From positions 10,864,711 to 10,928,710 of the forward strand of contig CM038705.1 of the NCBI GenBank assembly GCA_021613375.1: 64,000 nucleotides of DNA, read 5' to 3'. Both the position numbers and the translations under genes were made by a program. This document shows positions 33,537-44,994 of the stretch, one piece after another. The notes beneath the pieces were generated by a model, which had not been told where the DNA came from, did no database searches, and saw only the letters and a program-made list of their open reading frames with translations. The first letter of the stretch is position 1, and each line of letters starts with the position of its first letter. The DNA is from Megaleporinus macrocephalus. Taxonomy: Eukaryota > Chordata > Actinopteri > Characiformes > Anostomidae.

Positions 33537-34624
33537 CATTCTTCTCCTCCACCTCCTTCTCTTCTTCTCCATCTCTCCACTCACCTCCTCACTCTCCTTC
33601 TCTAATCAAACACCTCTCTCATTCACTCTCTTTCTACATCACTCTCAACCAATCCCCCTTTCATACTCACATTAACTCTCACTCTCAATCAACTCTCTCA
33701 TTCACCTTTTCACTGTCTCAATATCAAGTATTTTTCTCACTCTTTCTACCTCACACATGACCAACTCCCTCTCTCACTCTTTCTAACTCACTCTCAACCA
33801 ATTCTCTCTCTCATTCACTCTCTCACTATCTCTCTCAACCAACTTCCACGTTTTCTCTTCACCTCACTCTCAACCAACTCCCTCTCACTCTTTCTACCTC
33901 ACTCTTAACCAACTCCTTCTCTTACTCTTTCTACCTCACTCATGACCAACTCCCTCTCTCACTCTTTCTACCTCACCCTCAACCAACTCCCTCTCTCACC
34001 CTTACTACCTCACTCTCACCCATCTTCCCCTCTTACTCTTTCTACATCACTCTCAAACATCTCCCCCTCTTACTCTTTCTACCTCACTCTTAACCAACTC
34101 CCCCTCTCACTTTTTCTACCTCACTCTCAACCAACTCCCTTTCTCACTCTTTCTACCTCACTCATGAGCAACTCCCTCTCTCACACTTTCTACCTCACTC
34201 TCAACCAACTCCCTCTCTTACTCTTTCTACCTCACTCATGACCAACTCCCTCTCTCACTCTACCTCACCCTCAACCAACTCCCTCTCTCACCCTTACTAC
34301 CTCACTGTCACCCATCTTCCCCTCTCACTCTTTCTACCTCACTCTCAACCAACTCCCCCTCTAACTCTTTCTACCTCACTCTCAAGCCTCTCCCTCTCTC
34401 TCTTTCATTCTCTCTCTTACTACCTCTAAACCAACTCTCTCTCATTCACTTTGCCTTGCTCTCAACAAACTCCCTCGCTCTTTCCGTCTCTCATTCACAC
34501 TCTCTTTCTACCTCACTCTCAACTAACTCTCTCATTCCTTCTTTCGTTTGCCCCCTCCTTTCTGTCTCTTCTCTCATTCCCATTCCAGGTGCCCTTTTAC
34601 TCTCTTTCACTATTTATATACTCC

Positions 34625-34668
<44 letters not shown>

Positions 34669-34790
34669 CCATGTCCTTTCTTTATCTCTCTCGCCCGCTC
34701 TTACTTACTTTCTCTCTCTCTCCTATCTTTCTCTCGCTCCACCTCTCTCTCTCCATCTCTCCATCTCTCTCTCTATCATAGTTACCAGGT
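33537..34790. repeat. Polypyrimidine tract with 37-bp minisatellite units
   Basis: A C/T/A-rich array in which ACCAACTCCCTCTCTCACTC followed by TTTCTACCTCACTC recurs at about 37 bases between 33760 and 34440. It ends in a pure CT run at about 34627-34664. Frames here are Ser/Leu/Thr-rich artefacts. Confidence 0.92.
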
Positions 34791-35215
34791 GACAGATGTT
34801 GGCAGTGTTTGTAAAGGAGAAGCTGTGACAGTGCAGTACATCAGAACCTGCTCTCTTCATCCTTACACACACTGCGAGTGTGTGTGAGAGAGACAGGTGT
34901 GTGTGTGAGAGAGAGAGAGAGGTGTGTGTGTGTGTGTTTATCTGTATATATTTAGTGTTTGTGGAGTTTGGGGTTGTCATTCGTTACCTGCCTGGCACCT
35001 GATGCGTCTGTGTGTGTGATGTTTGTCCTGCTTGTGAATTCGGGAGAAGAGCAGTGCGGATGATGCTCCCTGCCAGCTTCACTCTGCAGCAGCGAGCGCG
35101 TACGTGAGGGTTTGTACAGTGCAAATGTAGTAAACCCGCATAAACAGCTCATTATTTATATACTGCTTCACTTCTAAACCATCCGCATCATGTTTGTAGC
35201 CAAAAAATACAATAA

Positions 35216-35249
<34 letters not shown>

Positions 35250-35410
35250 TACAGTCCTTTTTAGGATCATTTTAATGCTGAACTGACAAATAAAATGTCA
35301 TATCTAAAAAATAAGTTATGATCTAATTAATTTACACTTTTAAGTTCTAATAAAATTCAATTAAAATTTATAAAATGTGTATAATCCAATTTCCAGGCAC
35401 AACTTTGACA
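34791..35410. other. Spacer with short repeats
   Basis: Includes GT/GA runs at 34877-34940 and an (AAT)n run at 35218-35247. The 34980-35160 part is balanced and repeat-free, without a gene. Confidence 0.45.
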
Positions 35411-35767
35411 AGACTGTTGGTAACACTTTACTGTAGGGTGCTGTTCATAAGACTACATGACGCCTACATAAGTGTGTCATTTAAAAAATTACATCAATTA
35501 GCATAAGGTGCGTTGATACAGATTGCCACGCCTACTGAAAGAATGGATTTATCTGTGTGCAGCTAAAGTTGTGATTTTTCACACAGAAAAACAGATTTAA
35601 AAATTATTAACATGTAAAGGCTGATTTATACTCCGTCTGCGTGAGTTTGAAGCGATATAGTTGCCACTGCCCTCAGACTTCTCTGCGTCAGCTCCGTTGA
35701 CGTGGTTGCTGAGCAACACGTCCAGAAGGAGTAATTCAAACATTGCAATGGTAGATGAGCTTGTAGC

Positions 35768-36396
35768 ACCCAAACGGATAAACTATTAAGAGCGATTTAA
35801 TTAATTTTTTATTTTTTATTTTAAGCGTTAAAATTATTTTAAACGGCGGAACTTTTCTTGTCTTTACAGTATACGGGTTTAGCCAATCAGATCTGAGCAG
35901 ATTCTGGAGTGCGGCGTGCACACAGGAGAGATACGAAGCGAGAAGCAGCATTCAGAAAGTAAAGCATGTCGGAGAAAGACTGTTTTAACAAGAAATAGAT
36001 TGAAATTTATGTTTACTTTTCCCACAGGCCACTCCAAATCAACAGGTCAAGCTGTGAAACTGAGTTAACGAGAAGACGCTGCTTTATTTACTGTTTCTAT
36101 AAATAAACACTTTAAGATGCACTTATTTTTAGTGAGTACAAAACATTTATTAGAAGTTTATAAATAATTGTTTCAGTTCAGCATTTAAACAGTAAATATA
36201 CTGAAATATACTGAACGGTATGTGTGATGTGTTGGTGTTTCAGTAGCTGATGGTATGAGATGCTGATACTAGACTACTTCAGTAAACAGGATACGCCACT
36301 AAATCATAACACCTGTTAAAAATGATGATGGTCCAGACCTTGGCCTGAGGAAATTTTCTCTAACTGGACCTTACTGAACTCTAATTAAACACCCTG
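35768..36396 (-). mobile_element. hAT-like element, partial inverted copy of 53578-54261
   Basis: Read in reverse, ACAGTAAATATACTGAAATATACTG, AGTAAACAGGATA and TTAATTAGAG match the element at 53578. The terminus ACCCTG at 36391-36396 corresponds to that copy's CAGGGGT start. The far end is lost near ACCCAAACGGATAAACTATT. Confidence 0.7.
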
Positions 36397-36424
36397 TTGT
36401 AGAGGATGTGTTGAATTATTTTTA

Positions 36425-36596
36425 TTTCAAAATCAACAGAACATGTTATTACACACACAATCATCCATAGTGAATGATAAAAAAATCCTAACACACTCAG
36501 ACTAATCTATAAATTTGTCATTTTATTAATCAACTAATTAAATAAAAAAAATCATTAGATTAATCGATTATGAAATTAATAGTTAGGTTCAGCCCT
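36425..36596 (-). mobile_element. Single hAT-like terminus related to the 40.9-kb array
   Basis: AATCATTAGATTAATCGATT, then TTAGGTTCAGCCCTA. The same arrangement is tandemly repeated at 40865-41770, and an inverted version begins the element at 45457 (TAGGGCTGCACCTAAC). Confidence 0.65.
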
Positions 36597-36835
36597 AGTC
36601 ATGACAGCTGACATAATCCTACATAAATTTTTATAAATGCTTATTTCAATTATTATGTGTCATAAAGACTATAGAAGCTAACTTTGATCAAAACTGGCAA
36701 AGACAAACTTAACAGTGAATGGCGTTTATTGTAATAAGCATTTACAAACATGTATGTAGGGTTATGTCAGGTGTCATGAGACGCTTATGTAGGTGTCATG
36801 TAGCTTTATGAACTGTATGTCACACTTTTGTATAC

Positions 36836-36905
36836 ATGAATAAAAGCATTGTAGTATTTGTCATTGAGAACTTTAATTTGCAAAATATTGAAATATTGAA
36901 TCAAG

Positions 36906-36977
<72 letters not shown>

Positions 36978-37560
36978 ATGTCAGTCAAATAAACAAAACA
37001 AGCATCTCTAAAAATTGCTTAGAATAACTACAGTCTACTAGAATTCTACAATATATTAACAAGCTTCAATTTCTCAATATTTTCCAATATTTTTCTCATA
37101 CTGTACAACTGTATTCAGCCACTGTTTGAAATGCCCTGTTTGAGCTCCTCTGTCTTTAAGCCCCGCCTCCCGTTTTGCCTAGCGTGCTCCAATTGGTCAG
37201 CTCAGCCACTCTGTTCTGAGTGTTCGACCAGTTCTATCCCCTCTCCACTGTGACTGTTCTCACAATGCTGTCGGCTCTGCTGTAGGCAGAACAAGCTGGT
37301 AGATCCACCTTTGGAAGGGAGGGAGTGCCAGACTTGTCAGTAGGCGGGCAATAAGGAGTGTGTTACGAGATGATGTCACTGTGCTACAGAAAAAAGTCTG
37401 CTAAGAAAAGTGGTTTCTTTGGGAGAATGTTTTTCTCTTATTCGTGTACTTTGGACTTTATAACCTTGCAGAATGATTACAGAATAGTAGGTGCCCTTCA
37501 GTTATTTTTAATAAGACTAGTGATTCCAAACTTTTGAACAGTAGTGAACGATTGTTAATC
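36836..37560. other. AT-rich spacer with TA array and Tc1-type end
   Basis: A (TA)n run at 36909-36976 is broken once by GTA at about 36951. TTTAAGCCCCGCCTCCCG at 37156 belongs to a sequence frequent in fish intergenic DNA. A Tc1-type terminus, CCAAACTTTTGAACAGTAG, lies at 37526-37544. No gene. Confidence 0.5.
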
Positions 37561-37899
37561 ATTTACAGATTATAGGAGCGGTTTATCAACAGCCGCAGTA
37601 ATATTTCATTCTTGATGAGGAGCTGCTGTTCATGCTGTACTGTAATGGTGCTGTAATGGGACACAGCCCAGTCACCTCCCCTGTTTATTCCCACTCGCTT
37701 CCTCTGAAGCCTTTTCTGTTTGGCATCGTCTCCTGAGACGTGACACAGTGTAAAGCTGTACCCCCCAAACCCACCCACCCCACACACACATGCACACACA
37801 GACACACACAAACACACATAGAAACACACAATGAGGGCTGCGGTGGGACAGCATTGATATTCAGCACAGCCGCATTCATAGCAGAGGGGCTCAGCATCT

Positions 37900-37937
<38 letters not shown>

Positions 37938-38044
37938 GCGGGTGGACGAGCGAGTGTGTTTCAGGAACTGGTTTATTAGCCGCTCACGCTGTGTATCCTG
38001 TATCATATGGATTAGACGACCGCCTGAGATCATTTCACCAACTC
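37561..38044. other. Spacer with CA microsatellites
   Basis: Two CA arrays (37781-37830 imperfect, 37901-37930 pure) in otherwise balanced sequence. The Cys/Val frames on the minus strand are reads of the CA arrays. Confidence 0.55.
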
Positions 38045-38881
38045 TAACACATCAGAGAGAGAGGGGGAGAGAGAAGAGGGACAGAGAAGGGGGGGAAAGT
38101 AGAGGGAGAGAGAGAGAGAAAGGATGGAGAGACTCAGAGAGAGAGAGAAAAGAACATGAAAGAGAGAAGGGGGAGAGAGTAGGAGAGACAGGGGGAGAGA
38201 GAGAAGGAAGGAGGAGAGAGAAAATGAGAGAGAGAGGAGGGGACAGATAGAGAGTAGGTAAAGAGGGAGAGAGAAGGGGGGCACAGAGAGAGAGGAAGAG
38301 AAAACAATATAAAAGAGAGACAAGAGAGTGAGAGAGGAGAATCGGGCAGCAAGATAGAAAGACAGAGAGAGAAAAGTTGTAAAGGAATGGGAAGAGAGGA
38401 ATAGCAAGAGAGAGAGAGAGAATGAGCTAAAGAAAAAGAGGGAGAGGAGAAAGAAGAGAGGGAAGCAGTGAGAAGAACTAAACAGTGTGCTCGTGCGAAA
38501 GGAAGAGCGAGAGAAAGAAAAGGCAAAGTGAGTATTAGAGAGACAGGACAACAGGTAAAAAAGAGAAAGAGGAGTGAAAGTGAAGGAAAGGGACAAGAAA
38601 AAAGAGAAAGAGAGAGAAAGAAGGGTAAGATCAAGAGCAAGAAAGATAAAGAGCGAGATAGAAAGAAGGATGATAGCGAGAGACAGATTGAGGGGAGATA
38701 GAAATAGCAAAAGAGAAACAGGACAGAGAGAAAGAAGGGTGGGAGAATGAGACTGGAGGTGGGATAGAGAGAAAGAGAGAATGGGGAGGGCAATATTAGA
38801 GAGAGACAGAGATAGAGTAAAAGAAAAAGAGAGGTAGATACAGAGAGATAAAAATAATAGCAAGGAAGAGAGCTAGATACT

Positions 38882-38923
<42 letters not shown>

Positions 38924-39067
38924 AGGGTGGGAGAATGAGACTGGAGGTGGGATAGAGAGAAAGAGAGAATGGGGAGGGCAATATTAGAGAGAGACAGAGA
39001 TAGAGTAAAAGAAACAGGTAGATACAGAGAGATAAAAAAGAATAGAAAGGAAGAGAGCTAGATACTG

Positions 39068-39115
<48 letters not shown>

Positions 39116-39260
39116 GTGGGAGAATGAGACTGGAGGTGGGATAGAGAGAAAGAGAGAATGGGGAGGGCAATATTAGAGAGAGACAGAGATAGAGTAAAAG
39201 AAAAAGAGAGGTAGATACAGAGAGATAAAAAAGAATAGAAAGGAAGAGAGCTAGATACTG

Positions 39261-39308
<48 letters not shown>

Positions 39309-39643
39309 GTGGGAGAATGAGACTGGAGGTGGGATAGAGAGAAAGAGAGAATGGGGAGGGCAATATTAGAGAGAGACAGAGATAGAGTAAAAGAAAAAGA
39401 GAGGTAGATACAGAGAGAGAAAAAAGAATAGTAAGGAAGAGAGCTAGATACTGACAGAGAGAGAGAGGGAGAGAGAGAGAGAGAGAGGGAGAGAGAAAAG
39501 GGTGGCAGAATGAGACTGGAGGTGGGATAGAGAGAAAGAGAGAATGGGGAGGGCAATATTAGAGAGAGACAGAGATAGAGTAAAAGAAACAGAGGTAGAT
39601 ACAGAAAGATAAAAAGAATAGAAAGGAAGAGAGCTAGATACTG

Positions 39644-39685
<42 letters not shown>

Positions 39686-39690
39686 GGAAT
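38045..39690. repeat. 1.65-kb polypurine tract
   Basis: The + strand is almost entirely A and G. The left part (38045-38720) is irregular GAGAGGGAGA sequence; the right part is the 190-bp tandem repeat. Minus-strand Ser/Leu frames up to 277 codons are composition artefacts. Confidence 0.95.
38722..39690. repeat. About 190-bp tandem repeat, five units
   Basis: AGGGTGGGAGAATGAGACTG starts near 38736, 38924, 39113 and 39306, and in variant form near 39499, at spacings of 188, 189, 193 and 193. Each unit has a (GA)n stretch plus shared nonpurine words (GGGCAATATTAGAGAGAGAC, GAGCTAGATACTGACA). Differences in unit length lie mainly in the GA stretch. Confidence 0.95.
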
Positions 39691-39840
39691 AGATAAACAC
39701 ATGTAAATAGAATGAGATTGCTGGTCGAGCTACAGTCTAAGTTTTCTCACCACATGAACGCCTGTTGGCCTGACGGTGGCTGATAAAGCAGACCATGAGA
39801 CAAGGTCATAATTCAGTTTGTCCATTTTAAATCTGCTCAT

Positions 39841-39882
<42 letters not shown>

Positions 39883-40380
39883 ACTCCATCTCTCGCTAAT
39901 TCTCTAATTATGTTCGTGATTAGGGTGAACAGGCCGCACTCTTGGCCCGGCTAATGATGGCTTTAATGGACAAAATCTCCATTAAAACCCCCCGTACTTC
40001 ACATACGCACTAGAAACAAGCTAAAAATTCTCTATTAAACCCCCCCAGCTGCAGCTCGAGGGAAATACGGAGATATTTTAACACTAAGGGGGGCAATGAG
40101 ACCCCTCTTAAATCTCCATCTTACAGTTAAACATCCGGATCTATAATCAGCGATGAAAATGACATTTCCGATTCGAGCTGCTGAATTAAGGAGGCCAGCT
40201 TTCTGCACGTGTTAACAAGGTATGAAATGAGACCACCGCTCAACCCGGCCGAACTGAGGCGTAGTAAGCCGTGCTTGTGTTGTGTTGCTTCAGTGGCGTT
40301 CACTAGTTTTCGTTTGCTTGTTGTTCTTAATTACAGAGTCCGCCACAATTAGTTACGTGTGAGGAGACTGTCAGAGAGAG
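39691..40380. other. Possible conserved noncoding element
   Basis: Balanced, mostly repeat-free sequence apart from a CA run at 39842-39876. It contains CTCTAATTATGTTCGTGATTAG, CCGGCTAATGATGGCTTTAATGG and GCACGTGTTAACAAGG, with several homeobox-type TAAT words and an E-box. No coding frame. Confidence 0.33.
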
Positions 40381-40667
40381 GGAAAGAGAAAGACTGCTCC
40401 TAAGCAGTTGTATGCACAGGACTGGAGAGCTCTGATCAAATTATATATATTTGGTTTGTTTTCTAAAAGCCCCCATTTCTAACAGGTGTATACGACCAAG
40501 CACATAACCCTGCAACCTCCACAGACAGACAACTGCAGTAGAATCATTTCCACTAAAGAACTCGGCAACTCCCACCCCTGCCACAAGTCAGTTCATAAAA
40601 AAATCTGCTCCGCTAGAACTGCCCCAGACAACATGGTGTGCTACCCAAACTTTTGACTGCTGGTGCA

Positions 40668-41900
40668 ATCACAGCTCAATTACAAATCAAATACATAGGC
40701 AGTTCTGAAACTGTATGTTTAGTACGTATATTTAAAGTCATATTTAAAGTCAAACTAAATCATCATAGCACTTATTTAAAAAAAAAAGATATGATATTGA
40801 ACTGAACGAGTGGAGACAGAAACATGAACTAGTTTTTAACCATTTATAAATCACGTGCGTTTAAGATACCCTTTAATACATTTTAATTTTCATTCCTAAC
40901 ACACTCACATTAGAGTAATCTAAAATTAGTTGTTAGATTAATTGACTAATCGAAAAAAAAAAGAATCGTTAGATTAATTAATTAAGAAATTTATCGTTAG
41001 GTGCAGCTGTAATTGTGAGCAAATCCATAACAAATCAATACAAATTGAAATTTCTAACAAACTCACAGTAGAGTAATCTAAAAATGAGTCGTTAGATTAA
41101 TTGACTAATCGAAAAAATAATCGTTAGATTAATCGATTAAGAAATTTATCGCTAGGTGCAGCCATAATTGTGAGCAAATCCATAACAAAACAATACAAAT
41201 TAAAATTTCTAACAAACTCCCAGTAAAGTAATCAAATAATTAGTCGTTAGATTAATTGACTAATCGAAAAAAAAGAATCGTTAGATCAATCGATTAAGAA
41301 ATGTATCGTTAGGTGCAGCTGTAATTGTGAGCAAATCCATAACAAAACAATACAAATTGAAATTTCTAACAAACTCACAGTAGAGTAATCAAATAATTAG
41401 TCGTTAGATTAATTGACTAATTGAAAAAAAAAGAATCGTTAGATCAATCGATTAAGAAATGTATCGTTAGGTGCAGCTGTAATTGAGAGCAAATCCATAA
41501 CAAAACAATACAAATTAAAATTTCTAACAAACTCACAGTAGAGTAATCTAAAAATTAGTCGTTAGATTAATCGACTAATCGAAAAAATAATCGTTAGATT
41601 AATCAATTAAGAAATGTATCATTAGGTGCAGCTGTAATTGTGAGCAAATCCATAACAAAACAATACAAAATTGAAATTTGTAACAAACTCACAGTAATCT
41701 AATAATTAGTCATTAGATTAATTATTGAAAAAAAAAAGAATAGTTAGATTAATTGAATAATAAGTCACAATGTCTACAAAGCACGGAGCTTCTGAACGAC
41801 TGAAGGAATTTTCCTTTAACATTGTGAAATCACAACCGAGCCCATAGTAGGCTATTGTAAAAATCTCTGGGTGGTATAGAACGCACCCTGTCTGCGGGAC
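40668..41900 (+). repeat. Duplicated block, copy 1 (parts A-B-C)
   Basis: Part A, 40668-40860 (CACAGCTCAATTAC, AGATATGATATTG, GAACGAGTGGAGACAG), matches 44995-45225. Part B, 40860-41770, is a tandem array related to 45457-46100. Part C, 41783-41900 (GAGCTTCTGAACGACTGAAG, TTTTCCTTTAACATTGTG), matches 46178-46290. The order is the same in both places. Either this is a segmental duplication or all three parts belong to one longer transposon. Confidence 0.75.
40865..41770. repeat. About 157-bp tandem array of a hAT-like terminus, six units
   Basis: GTGAGCAAATCCATAACAAA recurs at 41015, 41170, 41327, 41485 (as GAGAGC) and 41640. Each unit also has TCTAACAAACTCACAGTAG, GTTAGATTAATTGACTAATC and CGTTAGGTGCAGC. 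The last is near the terminal motif of the single copies at 36596 and 45457. Homopolymer A runs of 5-10 differ between units. Confidence 0.9.
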
Positions 41901-42769
41901 GAGTTACGAGCCCAAACTTCTGACTGGCGGTGCACATGGCTGACGGTTCGCTGAAGAGCGCACGTACACGTGTTGGTTGAATGCGAGGTGGTCTTACGCT
42001 GGCTGCACTTCTGTTGCTGTGTTTCTCTCTTTTTTCTCCTGAAATGCTTCCCTGTGTTTACCTGATTACCTACAAAACCTCCGAGCCAAATGAATTCCAC
42101 AAAAAGAAAGGCAGGACACACGGCCGCCCCAATTCCCAGAGCCCCTCCGTCCCTGTGTTCACGAGCCAGGTGTCTTTCGGACGCGGGTGTGTGCCGCCAG
42201 CATTGTCTGTGATGGCTGGCCGTGCGTGAGATAGCAGTTGTTTTGTGTGCAGGCCCGAGCTCAGAGGAGGGAAGCGCTGAGGGAGCGTCCACTGTTTTGT
42301 ATGTATCTGTGGAGTGGGGGATGCGAGGGGGTGATCTGGGCTATAGACCTCTGAAGCTGTGCGTCACTCTGATGTCAGCATCGTGCCCGTGTAAGGAATT
42401 GTGGGTCTGCGCTGGTTACTCTATGGGAGAAAGGGATGGCATGTGTTCCGGACCTGATTTATTGTGTACGCTTTCTCCTCTAATGTGTTCCTCGCAGTGA
42501 AAGGGGAACCTCATTGGTTTTTCAAAATTTCTGCATAACTCTTTGGGATGAGTGAAGTCGTTCAGAGAAACTCTCTCACGCACATTTCCTTGCAGTGAGT
42601 GTGAATGGAACCAGGGGTCATGATGCAAATACAGATATTTAGTTTACTATCCAAAACCATATGTGCACCTACATGTGTCGTCTATCCTCGGTGTCCAATG
42701 AAAATCATATATATCCATTTTATATATCCATATATATCCAATGTAGTTTTCTACATTGTTTGAACACGC
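41901..42769. other. Unique-looking sequence
   Basis: Balanced sequence, starting with a Tc1-type end (CCCAAACTTCTGACTGGCGG, about 41911). Overlapping frames at 41852-42500 on both strands show no recognised domain and no splice-plausible exon I would defend. Confidence 0.4.
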
Positions 42770-42931
42770 AAGTGGTCCTTTACATTGTGTAAAAAAATCT
42801 GAATGAACGGACCAATAGAAGTGCTCCAAAATAGCTCGGAAAAAATTCTGGTTCCATTGACTCCCATTGAAAGAAAAGCATGTTTTTGGTCTCTCCCGTA
42901 AAGTTACAATTTTGGAGATACTTATTTTTCA
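42770..42931 (-). mobile_element. MITE with AAGTATCTCC ends, copy 4
   Basis: GAACGGACCAATAGAAGTGC, CATGTTTTTGGTCTCTCCCG and ATTTTGGAGATACTTAT follow the family. The left end is worn. Confidence 0.72.
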
Positions 42932-43049
42932 TTGGACGATATGTAATATTGGTAAAATAGCCCAGTTCTAAAACCTTCACACTGACTTCCAGTTCATTTA
43001 CCGAGGAGATATCAAAGTGCTGCTCTTAGTTTATTCATCACAGAATGGG

Positions 43050-43345
43050 ATACGCTACCAGTCAAAAGTTTGGACACACCTAACTGACTATATATTTTCT
43101 ATAATTATAAAGATGCTTTTATCTTAATGTGTTAAAAGACAAAAAAAATTAGAATATTTTCTATTTTATATGTATATTTTTTATAAAACCTATAAAACCC
43201 CCTAAACTGTTTTTCAGAACAAGATCTTCGCATGTATACCATCTTCTTCTTCTTCTATATTACTATTAAACTATTACTATTAAAATACTAAAGAGAAGAA
43301 ATTTCTGTGTAGGTGCGTCCAAACTTTTGACTGATAGACTAGAGA
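43050..43345. mobile_element. Internally deleted Tc1-type element, about 295 bp
   Basis: ACCAGTCAAAAGTTTGGACAC at the left and GTGCGTCCAAACTTTTGACTG at the right are inverted terminal repeats, with AT-rich sequence and a TTC run (about 43244-43257) inside. No transposase. Confidence 0.8.
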
Positions 43346-43374
43346 CTAAAGAATTTCACAACAGGTCTACAAAC

Positions 43375-43560
43375 TCCAGCAGCACTGCTGTGTTAAACCT
43401 GTTCTGTGGTGGTCCTGTTGGGGTCTTGTGAAGGCCTTGACTATTGAAGGACAGTATACAGAGAATAAGGTGGACTACAGTCTGTAAGTGTAGCTCCTAT
43501 ATGGTCAGTGGAGCTGATACAATGGACAGTAAGTGTAGATACAAGGAGGTCTTCTTGCAT
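43375..43560 (+). mobile_element. Widespread fish dispersed repeat, second copy
   Basis: CAGCAGCACTGCTGTG, GTGGTGGTCCTGTTGGGGTC, TGGTCAGTGGAGCTGATACA and AAGTGTAGATACAAGGAGG continue the family seen at 14872-15150, covering more of its right-hand part. Confidence 0.75.
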
Positions 43561-43619
43561 GCTGTGTTGTTAGTATTGGTTATTCATTATTATCAATTAT
43601 CAACTCTTCCATTCATTCT

Positions 43620-43850
43620 ATCAATCATTCCATCCATTATCTTCCGCTTTATCCTGATAGTCGGTCGGAGTGGTTAGGGTAGTGCCACACTGGGCGAAGG
43701 CGGGGTACACCAGGGACCGGTTGCCAGTCCATTTCATGGCCAACACACTCACGAACACACTCCCACCTACAGGCAGGTTAGAGTAAGCGATCAACCTAAC
43801 ATGCATGTGTTTGGACTGTGGGAGGAAACCGGAGTACCCGGAGTGCCCAG
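43620..43850 (+). mobile_element. LINE-type 3' tail repeat, copy 1
   Basis: CATCCATTATCTTCCGCTTT, GGGGTACACCAGGGACCGG, GCCAGTCCATTTCATGGCCA and TTTGGACTGTGGGAGGAAAC are the hallmark words of a very common fish retroelement tail. Related pieces are at 47555-47755 and 63760-64000. The parent class (L2/CR1-like or SINE) is not decided here. Confidence 0.72.
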
Positions 43851-44590
43851 ACCAGTTTCTTCATTATTCATCATCATCACCCATCATTTCATCCTTCTTT
43901 TCATTTCCAGAACTCGTGTAAACACAAAGCACGTTCACACCGGGGAGAGAGAGAGAGAGAGAGAGAAAGAAAGAGAGATGGAGGGATAGGATGAAAAGCG
44001 GAGAACAAGAAAGGGGTTGCATCATTATCCGGAGCGGTAATGAAACGCGTGCCGCATCTGTGCCCTGCTTCTGAAGTGAATAATCAGAGACGAGAACAAG
44101 CAGAACGGCTGGGAAAAAAAAACTGCCGAATTTCCAGCTTCGTTTACATATAATCCCCCACTTCTCACACCAAAATCCCACTTCTCACGCCCGCAGCCGA
44201 GGGACTTCATCTCCCATGATGCCGCAGGAGGGCAGAGAGGTGTGAAAGTGAGGAGACACCATAAAAAAAAGGTAGGTTTAAATTAAGAAAGAAAGGAATA
44301 AGAGAAAAAGGGCTGAGGAGAAAAAAACTAAGCAAGGTTGTGGCTGAAGCGGAAGCTCAAAGCGTCCTACTTTAGTCTTAAAGTCAAACGATCGCAAAGC
44401 GAAGCACCTGGTATTCAGAACCACTCTGTGGAATCACTTCCTGTGAGGGAGGTTTTAGAGGCATTAAAGTCCTCAGACGTCTGGTTACCTTCACCGCCAC
44501 TGTGAACAGTTCTCTATGGACGTCTCTATTATAACAGCCAACATTAAATACATACCAACCACTAAATTATGGCATTTATTTTATTTAAAG
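43851..44590. other. Spacer with (GA)n
   Basis: GA run at about 43943-43978, then balanced sequence with no gene. The minus-strand frame at 44181-43864 has no domain. Confidence 0.45.
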
Positions 44591-44856
44591 TACCCCTTAA
44601 TCTTATAATGTAAAAAATATAATAAATAAATAAATAAGAAAATAATAAAAATAATAATTATTATTAATAATACATAAAATGTAAATAATAATTATACCGC
44701 AATCATACATTTAAGTATATTTAAACAAAAATATTTTTTATAAATGGCTAATTAAACACGTTTTATTTGCTCCCTGTATTTAGGTGTACTGAGTAATAGT
44801 GAAATATGATTTAAGATGAAGTTTAGTGTACTTTAGAAGTGAATCACTATATTCAG
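44591..44856. other. AT-rich AAT/AAAT stretch
   Basis: Imperfect AAAT and AAT runs around 44618-44690, with no gene. Confidence 0.7.
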
Positions 44857-44985
44857 TATCTCCATTTTTGGTTTCTGTATCATTTGAATACTGCAGCTGC
44901 TCTTTATATCCTGTGAAATGATGAATGAACCAATAGAAATGCTCCAAAATCACTTTGACAGTTTACATTAACTTACATTGATGAT
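44857..44985 (-). mobile_element. MITE with AAGTATCTCC ends, copy 5 (truncated)
   Basis: CAGTATCTCCATTTTTGG, ATCATTTGAATACTGCAGC and AATAGAAATGCTCCAAAATC match the family. The other terminus is absent. Confidence 0.68.
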
Positions 44986-44994
44986 ATACTTAAT

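Larger units (their letters stand above)
35411..36835. mobile_element. Nested transposon cluster
   Basis: The ends are related in inverted orientation: GTTCATAAGACTACATGACG near 35444 against CATGTAGCTTTATGAAC near 36797. This outer repeat appears to be broken open by a hAT-like element (about 35768-36396) and a second fragment (36425-36596). AGGCTGATTTATACTCCGTC at 35619 resembles another transposon terminus, of uncertain class. No transposase is visible. Confidence 0.55.

Noticed and set aside
38030..39700. Long minus-strand frames
   Set aside because: Read through the polypurine tract and its 190-bp tandem units; composition artefact.
41852..42500. Overlapping frames on both strands as possible exons
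   Set aside because: No recognisable protein family, no consistent splice sites, and both strands are equally open.
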